A stretch of DNA of 31,892 bases from Ruminococcaceae bacterium UBA7075 (GTDB lineage Bacteria; Bacillota; Clostridia; Oscillospirales; Acutalibacteraceae). The translations under genes and the position numbers were made by a program. The notes under the pieces are model-generated. The model had not been told where the DNA came from and searched no databases. It saw only the letters and a program-made list of their open reading frames with translations. Numbering within the stretch: the first letter of the stretch is position 1; each line of letters opens with the position of its first letter. The stretch lies in NCBI GenBank assembly GCA_002493635.1, contig DKZL01000020.1, forward strand, positions 1 through 31,892. Direction: 5' to 3'. Shown here in pieces: positions 7,909 through 16,167 of this stretch.

Positions 7909-9267
7909 ATGCCGAAAATAATTTTTACAAGCCGATATATAAAAAATCCTGCATCTTCAAATGCAGGCAAACTAATAAAATATATGGGCACCCGTGAGGG
8001 CGTTGAAAAATTGCCAAATGGTATTGATAACTCACCTGCAACTAAGAAACAGAATGATTTGATATGTACTGCACTTAAAACTGTTCCGGAGTCGTGGGAT
8101 TATCCTGAGATGAAATCCTATCTTGAAAACAAAACTAAGTCTAACGCAACAGAATTCCTCAACGAATTTCTTGAACGCAATGCTGACAGGATAGACGGTG
8201 TTAAAAAGCTGGTGAACTATTATGCTGAAAGACCTGGTGTTGAGAAAATAGGTAAACACGGATTGTTTTCGCATACTGATGACAAGATAAATCTTGATGA
8301 GGTAGCGGATGAAGTGTCAATCCATAACGGAATTGTGTGGACTCATGTTATTAGTCTTAAAAGGGAAGATGCCGAAAGACTCGGTTACAACAACGCAAAT
8401 GCTTGGAAAAGTTTAGTTAGAAGAAATGCACTTGAAATCGCCAAAGCACACAAGATAGAGCCAAGCGACCAGCAATGGTACGGAGCATTTCATAACACAA
8501 CACATCATCCCCACATACATCTGCTTGTATATTCTAAATCAGGACAAGGCTATCTTACTAATAATGGCATAGAAAGTATGCGAAGTGCATTCGGCAATGA
8601 TATTTTCAGAAATGAGCAGCACAAGCTGTTTGAAATGCAGACAGAAATCCGTGACGAGCTAAAAAACGAAGCAAAGAATGTAATTGATGATTTACTCAAC
8701 AACATCAATACAGATGTATATGTTTCTGATGAAATGGTTGAACTGTTCAGAAAACTTGATGAACAGCTCAAAAGTTACAACGGCAGATTGATGTACGGCT
8801 ATCTTCCTAAATCAATCAAAGAAACCATAAACAATATTGTAGCCGAGCTTGCAAAAGATAATAATCTTGCAAAGCTCTATTCAAAGTGGAATGAAATCAA
8901 CAGAGAAAAGCTGTCGTTGTACCACGATAAAGAAAAGCCCGATATTCCGCTTGAAGATAACAAAGAATTCAGAAGCATCAAGAACTATATTTTGAAGTCG
9001 GTAAATCTTATTTCACAGACAACGCCTGAAAATGAGATTGATAAACCTACTGTTAAACAATATGTTTCAGGAATAGTCCTTACGCTCGCAAAATTGATTG
9101 CAAACAGTTGCAAGCGTAAACGAGCTAAATTATTCGGTCAGGTTGACAGCAAACTGAAATCTAAACTTGAAGAGAAAAAGATTGCTCACGGACTTAAAAC
9201 CGACAGAACAGTTAATCAGAATGAAATCGAAAATGACGAGGAGCAGGGATTTACAATGTCAATGTAA
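7909..9267 (+). CDS. MobP3-family relaxase
   Basis: This 452-residue protein opens with MPKIIFTSRYIKN and a KYMGTREGVEK segment, as in MobP3-type relaxases. Near residues 193-206 it carries the metal-binding His cluster THHPHIHLL, the HUH-like motif of relaxases; the Tyr that would nick DNA is probably in the N-terminal part. The C-terminal half is helical and lysine-rich, ending with a possible nuclear-like basic segment CKRKRAK. It is expected to nick oriT and lead single-strand transfer using another element's conjugation apparatus. It follows its accessory gene by 3 bp and looks intact. Confidence 0.85.
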   Translation: MPKIIFTSRYIKNPASSNAGKLIKYMGTREGVEKLPNGIDNSPATKKQNDLICTALKTVPESWDYPEMKSYLENKTKSNATEFLNEFLERNADRIDGVKKLVNYYAERPGVEKIGKHGLFSHTDDKINLDEVADEVSIHNGIVWTHVISLKREDAERLGYNNANAWKSLVRRNALEIAKAHKIEPSDQQWYGAFHNTTHHPHIHLLVYSKSGQGYLTNNGIESMRSAFGNDIFRNEQHKLFEMQTEIRDELKNEAKNVIDDLLNNINTDVYVSDEMVELFRKLDEQLKSYNGRLMYGYLPKSIKETINNIVAELAKDNNLAKLYSKWNEINREKLSLYHDKEKPDIPLEDNKEFRSIKNYILKSVNLISQTTPENEIDKPTVKQYVSGIVLTLAKLIANSCKRKRAKLFGQVDSKLKSKLEEKKIAHGLKTDRTVNQNEIENDEEQGFTMSM

Positions 9268-9441
9268 CCCCTCTGTTGAGCTGTGTGTCGCCCATGTTGT
9301 GGTTTTATTGCATTCATCAGGAAAGTAATCGAAATTCTAAATTAAAACCGACACGGGAGATTTTTGAGAGTTTTAAATTTGGTCTGGATATTCAGATTGA
9401 TTTATGGTATGTTGTTGTACTTGAAAAGGAGGATTGATATT

Positions 9442-10659
9442 ATGTCAACAAAGAAATTACTTACAAACGGCAACGCTTTCAAAAGGACGGACAACCGTTG
9501 GGGCGGCGTTGTGTGGTATATGGATGAGCAATGCGAACGTAAAAGAAAAAGCTTTTCAGGTACGACAAAGGCTGAGGTCAACAAGAAGATGACTGAATAT
9601 ATTGCGGCGTTTAATGACTCAATAATTGAGTCGCAGTAAACAAAGAAAAGGCTTCGTGACAGTATGCAGAACTGGCTCGAAGTATTTAAGTTCCCGTCTG
9701 TTGAACGGACTACATATGACAGGTATGAATGTACTGCGAAAAATCAAATCTATCCGTACATTGGAGATAAAGTGGTCGGAGATGTTAAGTCGGCGGATAT
9801 CAAAAAGTTACTTAACGATAAAATGAACGAGGGCTATGCTTACACTACGGTTAAGAAAGTGCATAATGTGCTGAATGAATATTTCCGCTATCTTACTCAA
9901 CAGGAATATATTGACAGGAATCCAATGATAAGTGCTCCGATGATTAAGAAGAGCAACTTTCTGGCGGCTCAGGACAAAGAAAATCTTCCGACGAGCGAAA
10001 CCATAACGGTATTCACGCCGGAAGAAATTAAAATATTCAAAGATGAAGCGTTCAGCACATTTTCAAACGGCAAGAGAAAATATCAGCAATCCGCCGCATA
10101 TATCCTTATGTTGAATACCGGTTTGAGAACAGGCGAGGTACTCGGGCTTCTCAACAGCGACATTGACCTTGAAAACAGGGTTATGCATCTTAACAGAGGT
10201 GTTAAGGAAATCTCAAAGCGTGACGGTGTCACAGCAGAAAAAGGACGAGAAATCAAGGTCGGCAAGCTGAAAAGTGCTACAAGCAAGCGAGATCTTCCGC
10301 TGAACGATACGGCAATCGAGATGATACTTGACCTGAGAAATGAATTCTACTTCGGAGAGGACTCACCGCTGATACCCGATGAAAACGGCAACTTCACCCG
10401 ACCGGTAAATTTCCGCAAACGCTATTACAGAATTCTCAAAGCCGCAGGAATAGAAACCAAAGGACTGCACTCACTCCGTCACACCTTTGCCACTAACCTC
10501 GTAAACGGCATAAAGCAACCTGACGGTTCAATTAAATCCTTAACTCCAAGACAGGTTGCAGATCTGCTCGGACATACAACCTCTGAAATTACAGAAATGT
10601 ATTATGTAAAGAGAGATTTGACGAAATTAAATGGGATAACGGATGGGTTTGAGTTCTAA
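9442..10659 (+). pseudogene. int: Tyrosine integrase interrupted by an in-frame TAA
   Basis: A single frame (about 405 codons) from ATG 9442, with GGAGG upstream, reads as a tyrosine recombinase but has TAA at 9637-9639. Before the stop is an AP2-like arm-binding domain (FKRTDNRWGGVVWY). After it come the core-binding domain and a full catalytic domain: Arg in TGLRTGEVLGL, Lys in KSATSKRD, HxxR in LHSLRHTFAT, then GHTTSEITEMYY with the nucleophile Tyr. A change of one base (GAA or AAA to TAA) explains it. An ATG at 9664 could restart translation of a form lacking the arm-binding domain. It is the presumed integrase for tRNA-Trp insertion; activity is doubtful. Confidence 0.85.
9627..9646. repeat. 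20-bp motif copy inside the integrase gene
   Basis: This is the partner of 5435-5454, with one mismatch out of 20. The mismatch is the first base of the TAA stop in the integrase. A 15-bp part (9636-9650) also matches 275-289 near the left end of the element exactly. Confidence 0.45.
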
Positions 10660-10776
10660 ATTTATCATAAACAAAAACATCGGACTTGAAGTCTATTTCA
10701 AATACGATGTTAAATTTGTCATACTAATAAAGATATAGAATGAATTTCCGGTTTCACTTTGATTAAGCAAATAGAA

Positions 10777-11664
10777 TTAAGTCTGAAATTTTTTTATTCG
10801 TTTTTCAAGAGCTTGCTTGCGATATTGTGTTGGAGAAAGACCTGTTTTCTTTTTAAATGTTCTTGTGAAGTATGACTGGCTTGAAAAACCACATTTCTCC
10901 GATAATTCCTCAATAGATATATTAGTGAATTCAAGTATCTTTTTACTAACACTAATACGCTTATCAATAACAAACTCATTAATTGTTTTTCCTGTTATAT
11001 GTTTGAACTCAGTCATAAGGGTTGTGCGGTTGGTGTTATACCACCTACATAAATCGTCAATTGTAAATTGTTTTTCAAGGTTAAATTCAATAAAAGTAAG
11101 GATACAGTCAATTAATGTATCGCTTTCCTGATTTATTTCAAAAGCTTCTTTGTAGAGATTTGCGGCATAGTCAAAAATTCTGATAACAGACATTCTTGCT
11201 CTGCAAGACCACATATTATCAGGCTGTACTGAAAGCTGTTCTATAATGCTGTCAAAAAGGTATTCAACTTTGCTAAGTTCTTCTATATCAAATGGAATTA
11301 CACAATTGTAAAAGTTGTTTGTCTGATAAAACAAATCAAAACTCGGAAAATCAAAAAGCTTGCAATTAATTTCATAATCATCAGACAAAATACTTTCTAC
11401 GGAGAGATTTCTGTTAATGAAATCCGGAGTAAATAAAACGGTTTTTATTTGCAAATGATTTGACTTTAATATTGTAATCTTTTTGTTCGGATTAACACAA
11501 ATCATTGCAGGGGCAGAAAGATAACACTTCTCGTTGTCAATTTCAAGAGTTGCTACGCCTTTTTTAACAAGGCATAAAGAAAAAAATCCTTCATTACTTT
11601 GGATTTTATCAAGACTGTATTCAATTGGTAAATATCGGTTTTCCCAGAAACGGCACTTTGTCAT
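10777..11664 (-). CDS. AraC-family transcriptional regulator
   Basis: This 295-residue protein is encoded leftward. The N-terminal part (about residues 25-85) looks like a cupin-type sensor. The C-terminal 100 residues form two HTH motifs: FTIDDLCRWYNTNRTTLMTEF, then ISIEELSEKCGFSSQSYFTRTF and the family signature KKKTGLSPTQYR. The normal length and complete double HTH suggest an active regulator. It is divergent from the XRE-membrane gene that follows, with a 258-bp gap between them, and may control that operon. The ligand is unknown. Confidence 0.88.
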   Translation of the reverse strand: MTKCRFWENRYLPIEYSLDKIQSNEGFFSLCLVKKGVATLEIDNEKCYLSAPAMICVNPNKKITILKSNHLQIKTVLFTPDFINRNLSVESILSDDYEINCKLFDFPSFDLFYQTNNFYNCVIPFDIEELSKVEYLFDSIIEQLSVQPDNMWSCRARMSVIRIFDYAANLYKEAFEINQESDTLIDCILTFIEFNLEKQFTIDDLCRWYNTNRTTLMTEFKHITGKTINEFVIDKRISVSKKILEFTNISIEELSEKCGFSSQSYFTRTFKKKTGLSPTQYRKQALEKRIKKFQT

Positions 11665-11825
11665 AAATCCTCTATTGCAGATAGTGCAAAAATAATTGAT
11701 ATAATTGAATTTACAAATTTAATGTTAAATTGTTATAATATAGCATATCATAGGCAAGGTTAACTGTCAATTATTATGTATCAACAGAAAGGCATATTAG
11801 CGTAATATATATGCATTCTAAAGCC

Positions 11826-11846
11826 AATTCTCAAAAAATGAGAATT
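11826..11846. promoter_or_regulatory. Palindromic candidate operator
   Basis: 8-bp perfect arms AATTCTCA / TGAGAATT are separated by five A residues. The site lies in the divergent gap between the AraC gene and the XRE-membrane regulator, about 77 bp before the latter's start. It could bind either regulator. No T tract follows it. Confidence 0.45.
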
Positions 11847-11922
11847 AATTCAACAAACACGCTGTTTCCTCTTTGTTCCTGATTTGATATTATTTATTTA
11901 TAAAACTTTAGGAGATGGATAT

Positions 11923-12861
11923 ATGACTATTAATGAAATAATAAAGCAACACCGCAAAAAGCTTGGCTTAACACAAAAGGAATTTGCCGATATGCTGTCT
12001 GTATCAGACAAGACTGTATCACGCTGGGAAATAGGAAATCAGGTTCCGGATGCATTGTTAATGCCTGATATTGCTAAAGCTCTAAAAATAACAATAAACG
12101 AGCTTTATGGAATAGAGGATAATGACACAAAAGCAAAAGAAAATACTACCTATGAAGTTTCATATAAAATTAACAAGAAAGTTTTGTATGCATATAAGAT
12201 TGGCATTATCCTTGGTTTAGTATTAGCGATTTTTGGTTCATTCTTTTTGGTTAGATGCGATTTAATAGATGAAAATAATGAATCCACTCGGCTCTTTGGA
12301 CAGATAATGATGTTATCGGGGTGTGGATTTTGCTTAGTATCAGAAATAGTCTATAAAATCATTTACAGGAATGAAGTAAACACTATCATATATTTGTCGG
12401 AAGACATAGCGTATAGTGGATTTACAGCTATAACTATAAGTGTTATTTTTCTGCTGATTATGCCATTGTTTTTAGCTTTAAAAATTGATTATTGGTATGA
12501 ACTTTTTGTAGTAGTACCTGTTATTCTGTTTGAGATTATGATGTTGTATCACAAGCATTTACTTAAACAGGCAGGTGTAAAGGTTAGTAAAACAATCAGT
12601 GTAATATCAATTATTATAGGTTCCGTATCGTTTGTGTTGCTTTTATCAATTTTTATTATATTCAGAATTGCAGATTTCAGCGATACATCCACGGTTTCAA
12701 AAATGCTGTACGAAATGCATTATGTAACGCTTTATGGAGTATCGGCAGTTGAGGCAAAGGTCAGATTATATAGTTTCCTGTTGCTGAGTTTGCCGTTGAT
12801 TTCAATGCTGATGATGAATTATATTGAACTTATCATCAAAAGAAAGTTGCTAAATATGTAG
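11923..12861 (+). CDS. XRE-family regulator with membrane domain
   Basis: This 312-residue protein starts at the ATG at 11923 (AGGAG at 11910-11914). Residues 1-60 are an XRE HTH: LGLTQKEFADMLSVSDKTVSRWE, then PDALLMPDIAKALKITINELYG. The rest is hydrophobic, with about six membrane helices in three pairs. Membrane-tethered XRE proteins of this shape are common in Clostridia and may sense a membrane event. The two exported-protein genes follow after 23 bp and form an operon with it. The signal sensed is unknown. Confidence 0.82.
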   Translation: MTINEIIKQHRKKLGLTQKEFADMLSVSDKTVSRWEIGNQVPDALLMPDIAKALKITINELYGIEDNDTKAKENTTYEVSYKINKKVLYAYKIGIILGLVLAIFGSFFLVRCDLIDENNESTRLFGQIMMLSGCGFCLVSEIVYKIIYRNEVNTIIYLSEDIAYSGFTAITISVIFLLIMPLFLALKIDYWYELFVVVPVILFEIMMLYHKHLLKQAGVKVSKTISVISIIIGSVSFVLLLSIFIIFRIADFSDTSTVSKMLYEMHYVTLYGVSAVEAKVRLYSFLLLSLPLISMLMMNYIELIIKRKLLNM

Positions 12862-12884
12862 GAATTTTAATAAAAGAGGTTATT

Positions 12885-13991
12885 ATGAAAAAAGTATTGT
12901 CTTTGATTATTATAATTATTTTGTTTGTTCAGCTCACTGCTTGTGCAACAGAAAATGAAAAGCCAAATATAAAAGTGTATAATTATGTAAATGATTATGA
13001 AGCAGTATTAAATATTGACAATATTAAACTGACACCAAGCAAAGGAAGTATGCTTGCATTTGAATCAAATTTATCTGCTGAAGAAATAATGAACGCATTA
13101 AGCGAAAGTAATCCCAACGTTACATTTATTAAATTAAACAATAGAGAATTTCTAGCAAAGTATAATGAGAATTGCCCTTATATTCTCTTTAGCAAAAATG
13201 TATGTGATAAAAATGAAAACATCGTAGATGATGTGTATGTTGTGATGAGCGAAAGCGAAGAATTCGGCAAAATAGGCTGCGATATTCCGTATGAAAGTAT
13301 GAAAATATGGTATCCCGAGCATTTAACAAACCATTACTTTACTTATGAAAAAGTCAGTGATGAAACCTATACTTTGGAGGTAAACAACAATCCATTCGAA
13401 AGTTATGTTTATCTCAATGAAAGCACCTCAGTTTTTACTGATATAGTTAAGTTTTATGAAGATTGCGGATATGAAGTACAGCATGAGGGCGGAAACTTAA
13501 CAAGCGGTATTATATTTGTTACCCCCAATACAGATGATACAAACCCATTCAGAATTTTAGTGATGAAGAAAAACGATACCTATGCTATGCAGTATGGAAT
13601 TATCAATTCAGACTTAAAGCAACGAGTTGTAGCACCAATTACAAATTACATTGATGCTCTGAACACAAAAAATGCGGAATCATATTTGTCATGCTTTGAA
13701 GATATTGACAAAAGCAGTATTGATACATTTTTAAACAATGTTAAAAGCTGTACTCTAAATAATGCTGAACTTTTTTGGGTAGATGAAGAAAATCAACAAT
13801 ACATCTTTAAAGTGGATTATAAACTTGTTTCTGAGGACGGAAAGATGATGGGCTCGTTGGAACCGGGTGAACATACTTTAGTTGAATATTTTATCGTTGG
13901 TTCTGACAACAAAGAACTTAAAATATTTCATCATTATAATCAGCTTGATGATTGCATACGAGAATTAAAAAACTATAAGGAGTTTGAATAA
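12885..13991 (+). CDS. Putative lipoprotein, related to the next gene product
   Basis: This 368-residue protein has a lipoprotein signal peptide: a basic start, a hydrophobic core of about 12 residues and the lipobox LTAC, giving Cys20 as the lipidated residue. The first half of the mature part shares order and motifs with the next protein (an S-EE or SF-EL helix, FLAKYN or FYVKYN, then EEFG or GEFG and an IPYE/IPFY strand). The C-terminal third (about residues 245-368) looks like a separate small cone-shaped domain of the DUF4829 or NTF2-like kind, which I state with low certainty. It is in an operon with the membrane regulator. Function is unknown. Confidence 0.72.
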   Translation: MKKVLSLIIIIILFVQLTACATENEKPNIKVYNYVNDYEAVLNIDNIKLTPSKGSMLAFESNLSAEEIMNALSESNPNVTFIKLNNREFLAKYNENCPYILFSKNVCDKNENIVDDVYVVMSESEEFGKIGCDIPYESMKIWYPEHLTNHYFTYEKVSDETYTLEVNNNPFESYVYLNESTSVFTDIVKFYEDCGYEVQHEGGNLTSGIIFVTPNTDDTNPFRILVMKKNDTYAMQYGIINSDLKQRVVAPITNYIDALNTKNAESYLSCFEDIDKSSIDTFLNNVKSCTLNNAELFWVDEENQQYIFKVDYKLVSEDGKMMGSLEPGEHTLVEYFIVGSDNKELKIFHHYNQLDDCIRELKNYKEFE

Positions 13992-13992
13992 A

Positions 13993-14646
13993 ATGAAGAA
14001 AACAAAAATGACGCTCTTGTTGATTGGCTTTATAGTTTACAGTAGTCTGCTTTCAGACTGCGGAGGATTGCATAGAAATAATGCAATTTATGCAACAAAT
14101 CTTATTACAGGTAAAAGCATTACTATTCCAATTGATGTTTATAATTACGCTGATACAGGAAACTTTTCAAATTTTACAACGCACCTCAGCTTTTCTGAAT
14201 TACAAAAGGAGCTTGAGAGTACCGACGCTGTTAATACAGCGATTAACATTTACAACACACCTTCTACCGGTTATATGAAACTTGAAACAGCAAGCGGTGA
14301 TTTTTATGTCAAATATAATTCATACAATGATGGTGAAAATTACTACTCGTTGTTTGCAGATGTCGGCAAAGCAGGAGAATTTGGAGAATACATTTACATA
14401 CCATTTTATATGCTCGAAGAATTTCCAAATTCTGATTACCCTGCATATGCTACTCCGTTTGAGGGCGATGTGTATTATAAAAAATTTTTTGACATTAATG
14501 ATTTTGCAGAATACTACCGTAACAAGGAAATATATGATATAGAGAATTTAAGTGATACAACACTTCTTATCACCGATAAATCTAACAGCTATTCTTTTAC
14601 CATTAAACTATTTGACGATGGAATGTTTGTTTTAGATGAGAAGTAA
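13993..14646 (+). CDS. Putative exported protein, paralogue of the preceding lipoprotein
   Basis: This 217-residue protein starts at ATG 13993, with AAGGAG at 13977-13982 at good spacing; an in-frame TTG at 13984 is too close to it. It has a short N-terminal hydrophobic segment followed by SDCGG. The Asp before Cys is atypical for a lipobox, so anchoring is uncertain. The mature part resembles the first half of the preceding protein, as described there, but the C-terminal domain is missing. It is the last gene of the operon; a terminator follows. This is probably an old tandem duplication. Confidence 0.7.
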   Translation: MKKTKMTLLLIGFIVYSSLLSDCGGLHRNNAIYATNLITGKSITIPIDVYNYADTGNFSNFTTHLSFSELQKELESTDAVNTAINIYNTPSTGYMKLETASGDFYVKYNSYNDGENYYSLFADVGKAGEFGEYIYIPFYMLEEFPNSDYPAYATPFEGDVYYKKFFDINDFAEYYRNKEIYDIENLSDTTLLITDKSNSYSFTIKLFDDGMFVLDEK

Positions 14647-14680
14647 TTAAAATATAAAAACTGCTACGCTTTAAACAACG

Positions 14681-14719
14681 AAAAGGCTTTGGAGAATTTA
14701 TTTTTCTTCAAAGCCTTTT
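14681..14719 (+). terminator. Terminator after the exported-protein operon
   Basis: An 11-bp perfect stem (14681-14691 with 14709-14719) with a 17-nt loop ends in TTTT. It lies 35 nt after the last gene of the element. Confidence 0.7.
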
Positions 14720-14730
14720 ATAAAATATTG

Positions 14731-14762
14731 TTGATGATAATTGATGCTATTTTGATGATGTA
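14731..14762. promoter_or_regulatory. Right-end TTGATG arm-type repeats
   Basis: TTGATG occurs at 14731, 14741 and 14752, spaced 10 and 11 bp, one helical turn each. The 11-mer at 14741-14751 is identical to 166-176 at the left end. The block lies about 145 bp inside the right attachment site. This fits arm-type sites for the element's integrase. Confidence 0.5.
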
Positions 14763-14870
14763 GCAGACGGAATCGTTGGAATTATTACCACAGGATAACG
14801 ATTTTTAGCAAAAAATCAGGTAAAAATATCGGTCTAACAAACCACGTTCCGTACATATTTATATTCCAAA

Positions 14871-14901
14871 AAACGGCTTAAACGCAGTGTTTAAGCCGTT
14901 T
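14871..14901 (-). terminator. tRNA-Trp terminator
   Basis: A 13-bp perfect stem (14871-14883 with 14889-14901) with a 5-nt loop lies just downstream of the tRNA on the minus strand. On that strand it is followed by six T residues. Because of the element's insertion, this terminator is part of the element and not of the original chromosome. Confidence 0.75.
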
Positions 14902-14906
14902 CTTAA

Positions 14907-14951
14907 TGGCAGGGGCAGAAGGACTTGAACCCTCGGCACGCGGTTTTGGAG
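14907..14951 (-). repeat. attR: 3' half of tRNA-Trp
   Basis: This is the right copy of the 45-bp direct repeat; the left copy is 28-72. It covers the encoded CCA, acceptor strand, T arm and anticodon 3' side. The insertion keeps the tRNA intact because the element supplies an identical 3' half. Confidence 0.85.
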
Positions 14952-14982
14952 ACCGCTGCTCTACCAACTGAGCTATACCCCT
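14907..14982 (-). tRNA. trnW: tRNA-Trp (CCA anticodon)
   Basis: The cloverleaf is complete on the minus strand: 5' acceptor AGGGGTA pairs with TGCCCCT, the D arm contains AGCTCAGTTGGTAGAGC, the anticodon loop reads CTCCAAA with anticodon CCA, and the T loop is GTTCAAGTCC. The discriminator is G and CCA is encoded. It is the insertion site of the element to its left. Confidence 0.95.
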
Positions 14983-15161
14983 ATATTTAATTGCAAAATA
15001 AATTAATAACTACTAAAGTATCTTATTATCTCCACAACATTTATGATTATACCAATAAAAGATTATTTTGTCAATAGAAAACAATAAATATTTTATGCGC
15101 TATTAAAGTATTAATTGAGACAGCACCAAAGAAATAAATTACATATTATTCATCATAAAAA

Positions 15162-15206
15162 CAGAGCCGATGAGCTGTGAGGTATTCCTTAAGTTCATCG
15201 GCTCTG
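15162..15206 (-). terminator. Hairpin downstream of the DUF1062 remnant
   Basis: A 12-bp perfect stem (15162-15173 with 15195-15206) on the minus strand is followed by TTTTTATG. It matches a terminator for the leftward DUF1062 remnant. Confidence 0.6.
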
Positions 15207-15265
15207 CGTCTTAGCATCCGGCTCTTTGATGATTATTTATACGCTTTATATGTTTTCTTTCTTAT

Positions 15266-15830
15266 TTATGATATCTTCCTCATTTCTTTTCTGAACATTT
15301 TAAAGTCTGCAAGTTTATCTCCGTCGTGTTGAACAGTCGAAAATCCAGGAAAGAAATCGTTGCACTTGATCCCAACCCTGCACTGATGTATTGCTGTGTG
15401 TTCAAAAATTGGTCTATTGGATATAGTAATTCTTTCTTGCTCTATAAGCTTTTTCACATTACTTCTTGTCATTAACATCACCTCAGCAATCTGCTTTTCA
15501 GGACGAATTTTAATGCTATAAGGATTATATATGGTCACAAGTGTATGATTTTACCCCTTCGTTTTCTGCTTCAGAGCTCTGTTCGTTAAGCTTTTTGAAG
15601 TGATATTTGATATCTGCGTAATTTATGACCGCTTTATTATGTCTGAAAAGCTGTAGTTCTTTTCCATATTCCTCAGCAAGCAATTCATCATTACTCAGAA
15701 AACGCTCATACTGCGATTTTGAAATCAGCGACGGAGATTTTCTTTCATAAATGCTGAGATTATACGAGTGCTTGCAGTTTTCACATTGATATATCAACCA
15801 AACATCCAGTTTATTGATTTTATAATTAAT
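15266..15830 (-). pseudogene. DUF1062 protein, truncated and frameshifted
   Basis: The leftward frame contains LDVWLIYQCENCKHSYNLSI, typical of DUF1062 proteins, then an LFRHNKAVI segment and, in a second frame, NPYSIKIRPEKQIAEVM, which matches the end of the family. The two parts are joined by a one-base shift near 15530-15540 in an AT repeat (ATATAT). The N-terminal part of the family, including its first zinc ligands, is missing, and a TAA stands at 15831-15833 before any start. This is a decayed gene. Confidence 0.7.
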
Positions 15831-15839
15831 TTAATAAAC

Positions 15840-15883
15840 AAAAATCCGATTGATTTTCTTAAATGAATTTTAATCGGATTTTT
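15840..15883. terminator. Bidirectional hairpin
   Basis: A 12-bp stem (15840-15851 with 15872-15883) has A residues on one side and T residues on the other, so it could stop transcription in both directions. The surrounding 15831-16167 gap holds it, an 11-codon frame at 15903 with a GGGAG site (not supported as a gene) and a possible sporulation promoter. Confidence 0.6.
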
Positions 15884-15989
15884 GCATTCGGGAGATGATT
15901 TTATGAGAGCTGCCATTTACGAGCAGCAAGAATAAGTATGCAAAAATAAACAACTGCACGTGATCAGCTGCCTTTTTATTTTTATTATA

Positions 15990-16019
15990 GTCATATTTTC
16001 ATATCTTTAAAAATATATT
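15990..16019 (+). promoter_or_regulatory. Possible sigma-E-type sporulation promoter
   Basis: GTCATATT (15990-15997) and AATATATT (16012-16019), spaced 14 bp, loosely resemble mother-cell sigma-E boxes. SpoIVA and SipL are sigma-E-dependent in model sporulating bacteria, which makes this region the place to look. The match is partial and the region is very AT-rich. Confidence 0.28.
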
Positions 16020-16167
16020 TTACTGTACAGTGAATAGTAAGCAAATACAACACGGGTAAAATGATTTGCTTGTTGTTCAATTTGTAATTCTGTTGTTAGC
16101 AAACATTTTGAAGTGCTTTGATTTGCAAACAGATGTTAGTATTATGAAATTTAAAGGAGAGAAAAAT

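Larger units (their letters stand above)
28..14951. mobile_element. Integrated mobilizable-type element in tRNA-Trp
   Basis: A 45-bp direct repeat (28-72 and 14907-14951, one mismatch) bounds about 14.9 kb. The right copy is the 3' half of an intact tRNA-Trp gene; the left copy is only that 3' half. This is the layout left when a tyrosine integrase inserts into a tRNA 3' end and the element restores the gene. Inside are an excisionase-like gene, a relaxase, an accessory DNA-binding protein, a candidate oriT and a tyrosine integrase, plus cargo. No type IV secretion genes are present, so it is an IME-type element rather than a self-transmissible ICE. The integrase has an in-frame stop, so the element may now be fixed. 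The boundaries are read directly from the sequence; past mobility is inferred. Confidence 0.8.

Noticed and set aside
14660..14690. Partial match of the 14670s to the 9636-9650 motif
   Set aside because: Only part of the word matches and it overlaps a terminator stem, so the likeness is probably chance.
15903..15935. An 11-codon frame (MRAAIYEQQE) with a GGGAG site upstream of the sipL-like gene
   Set aside because: Too short to support as a gene; it could be a leftover or chance frame.
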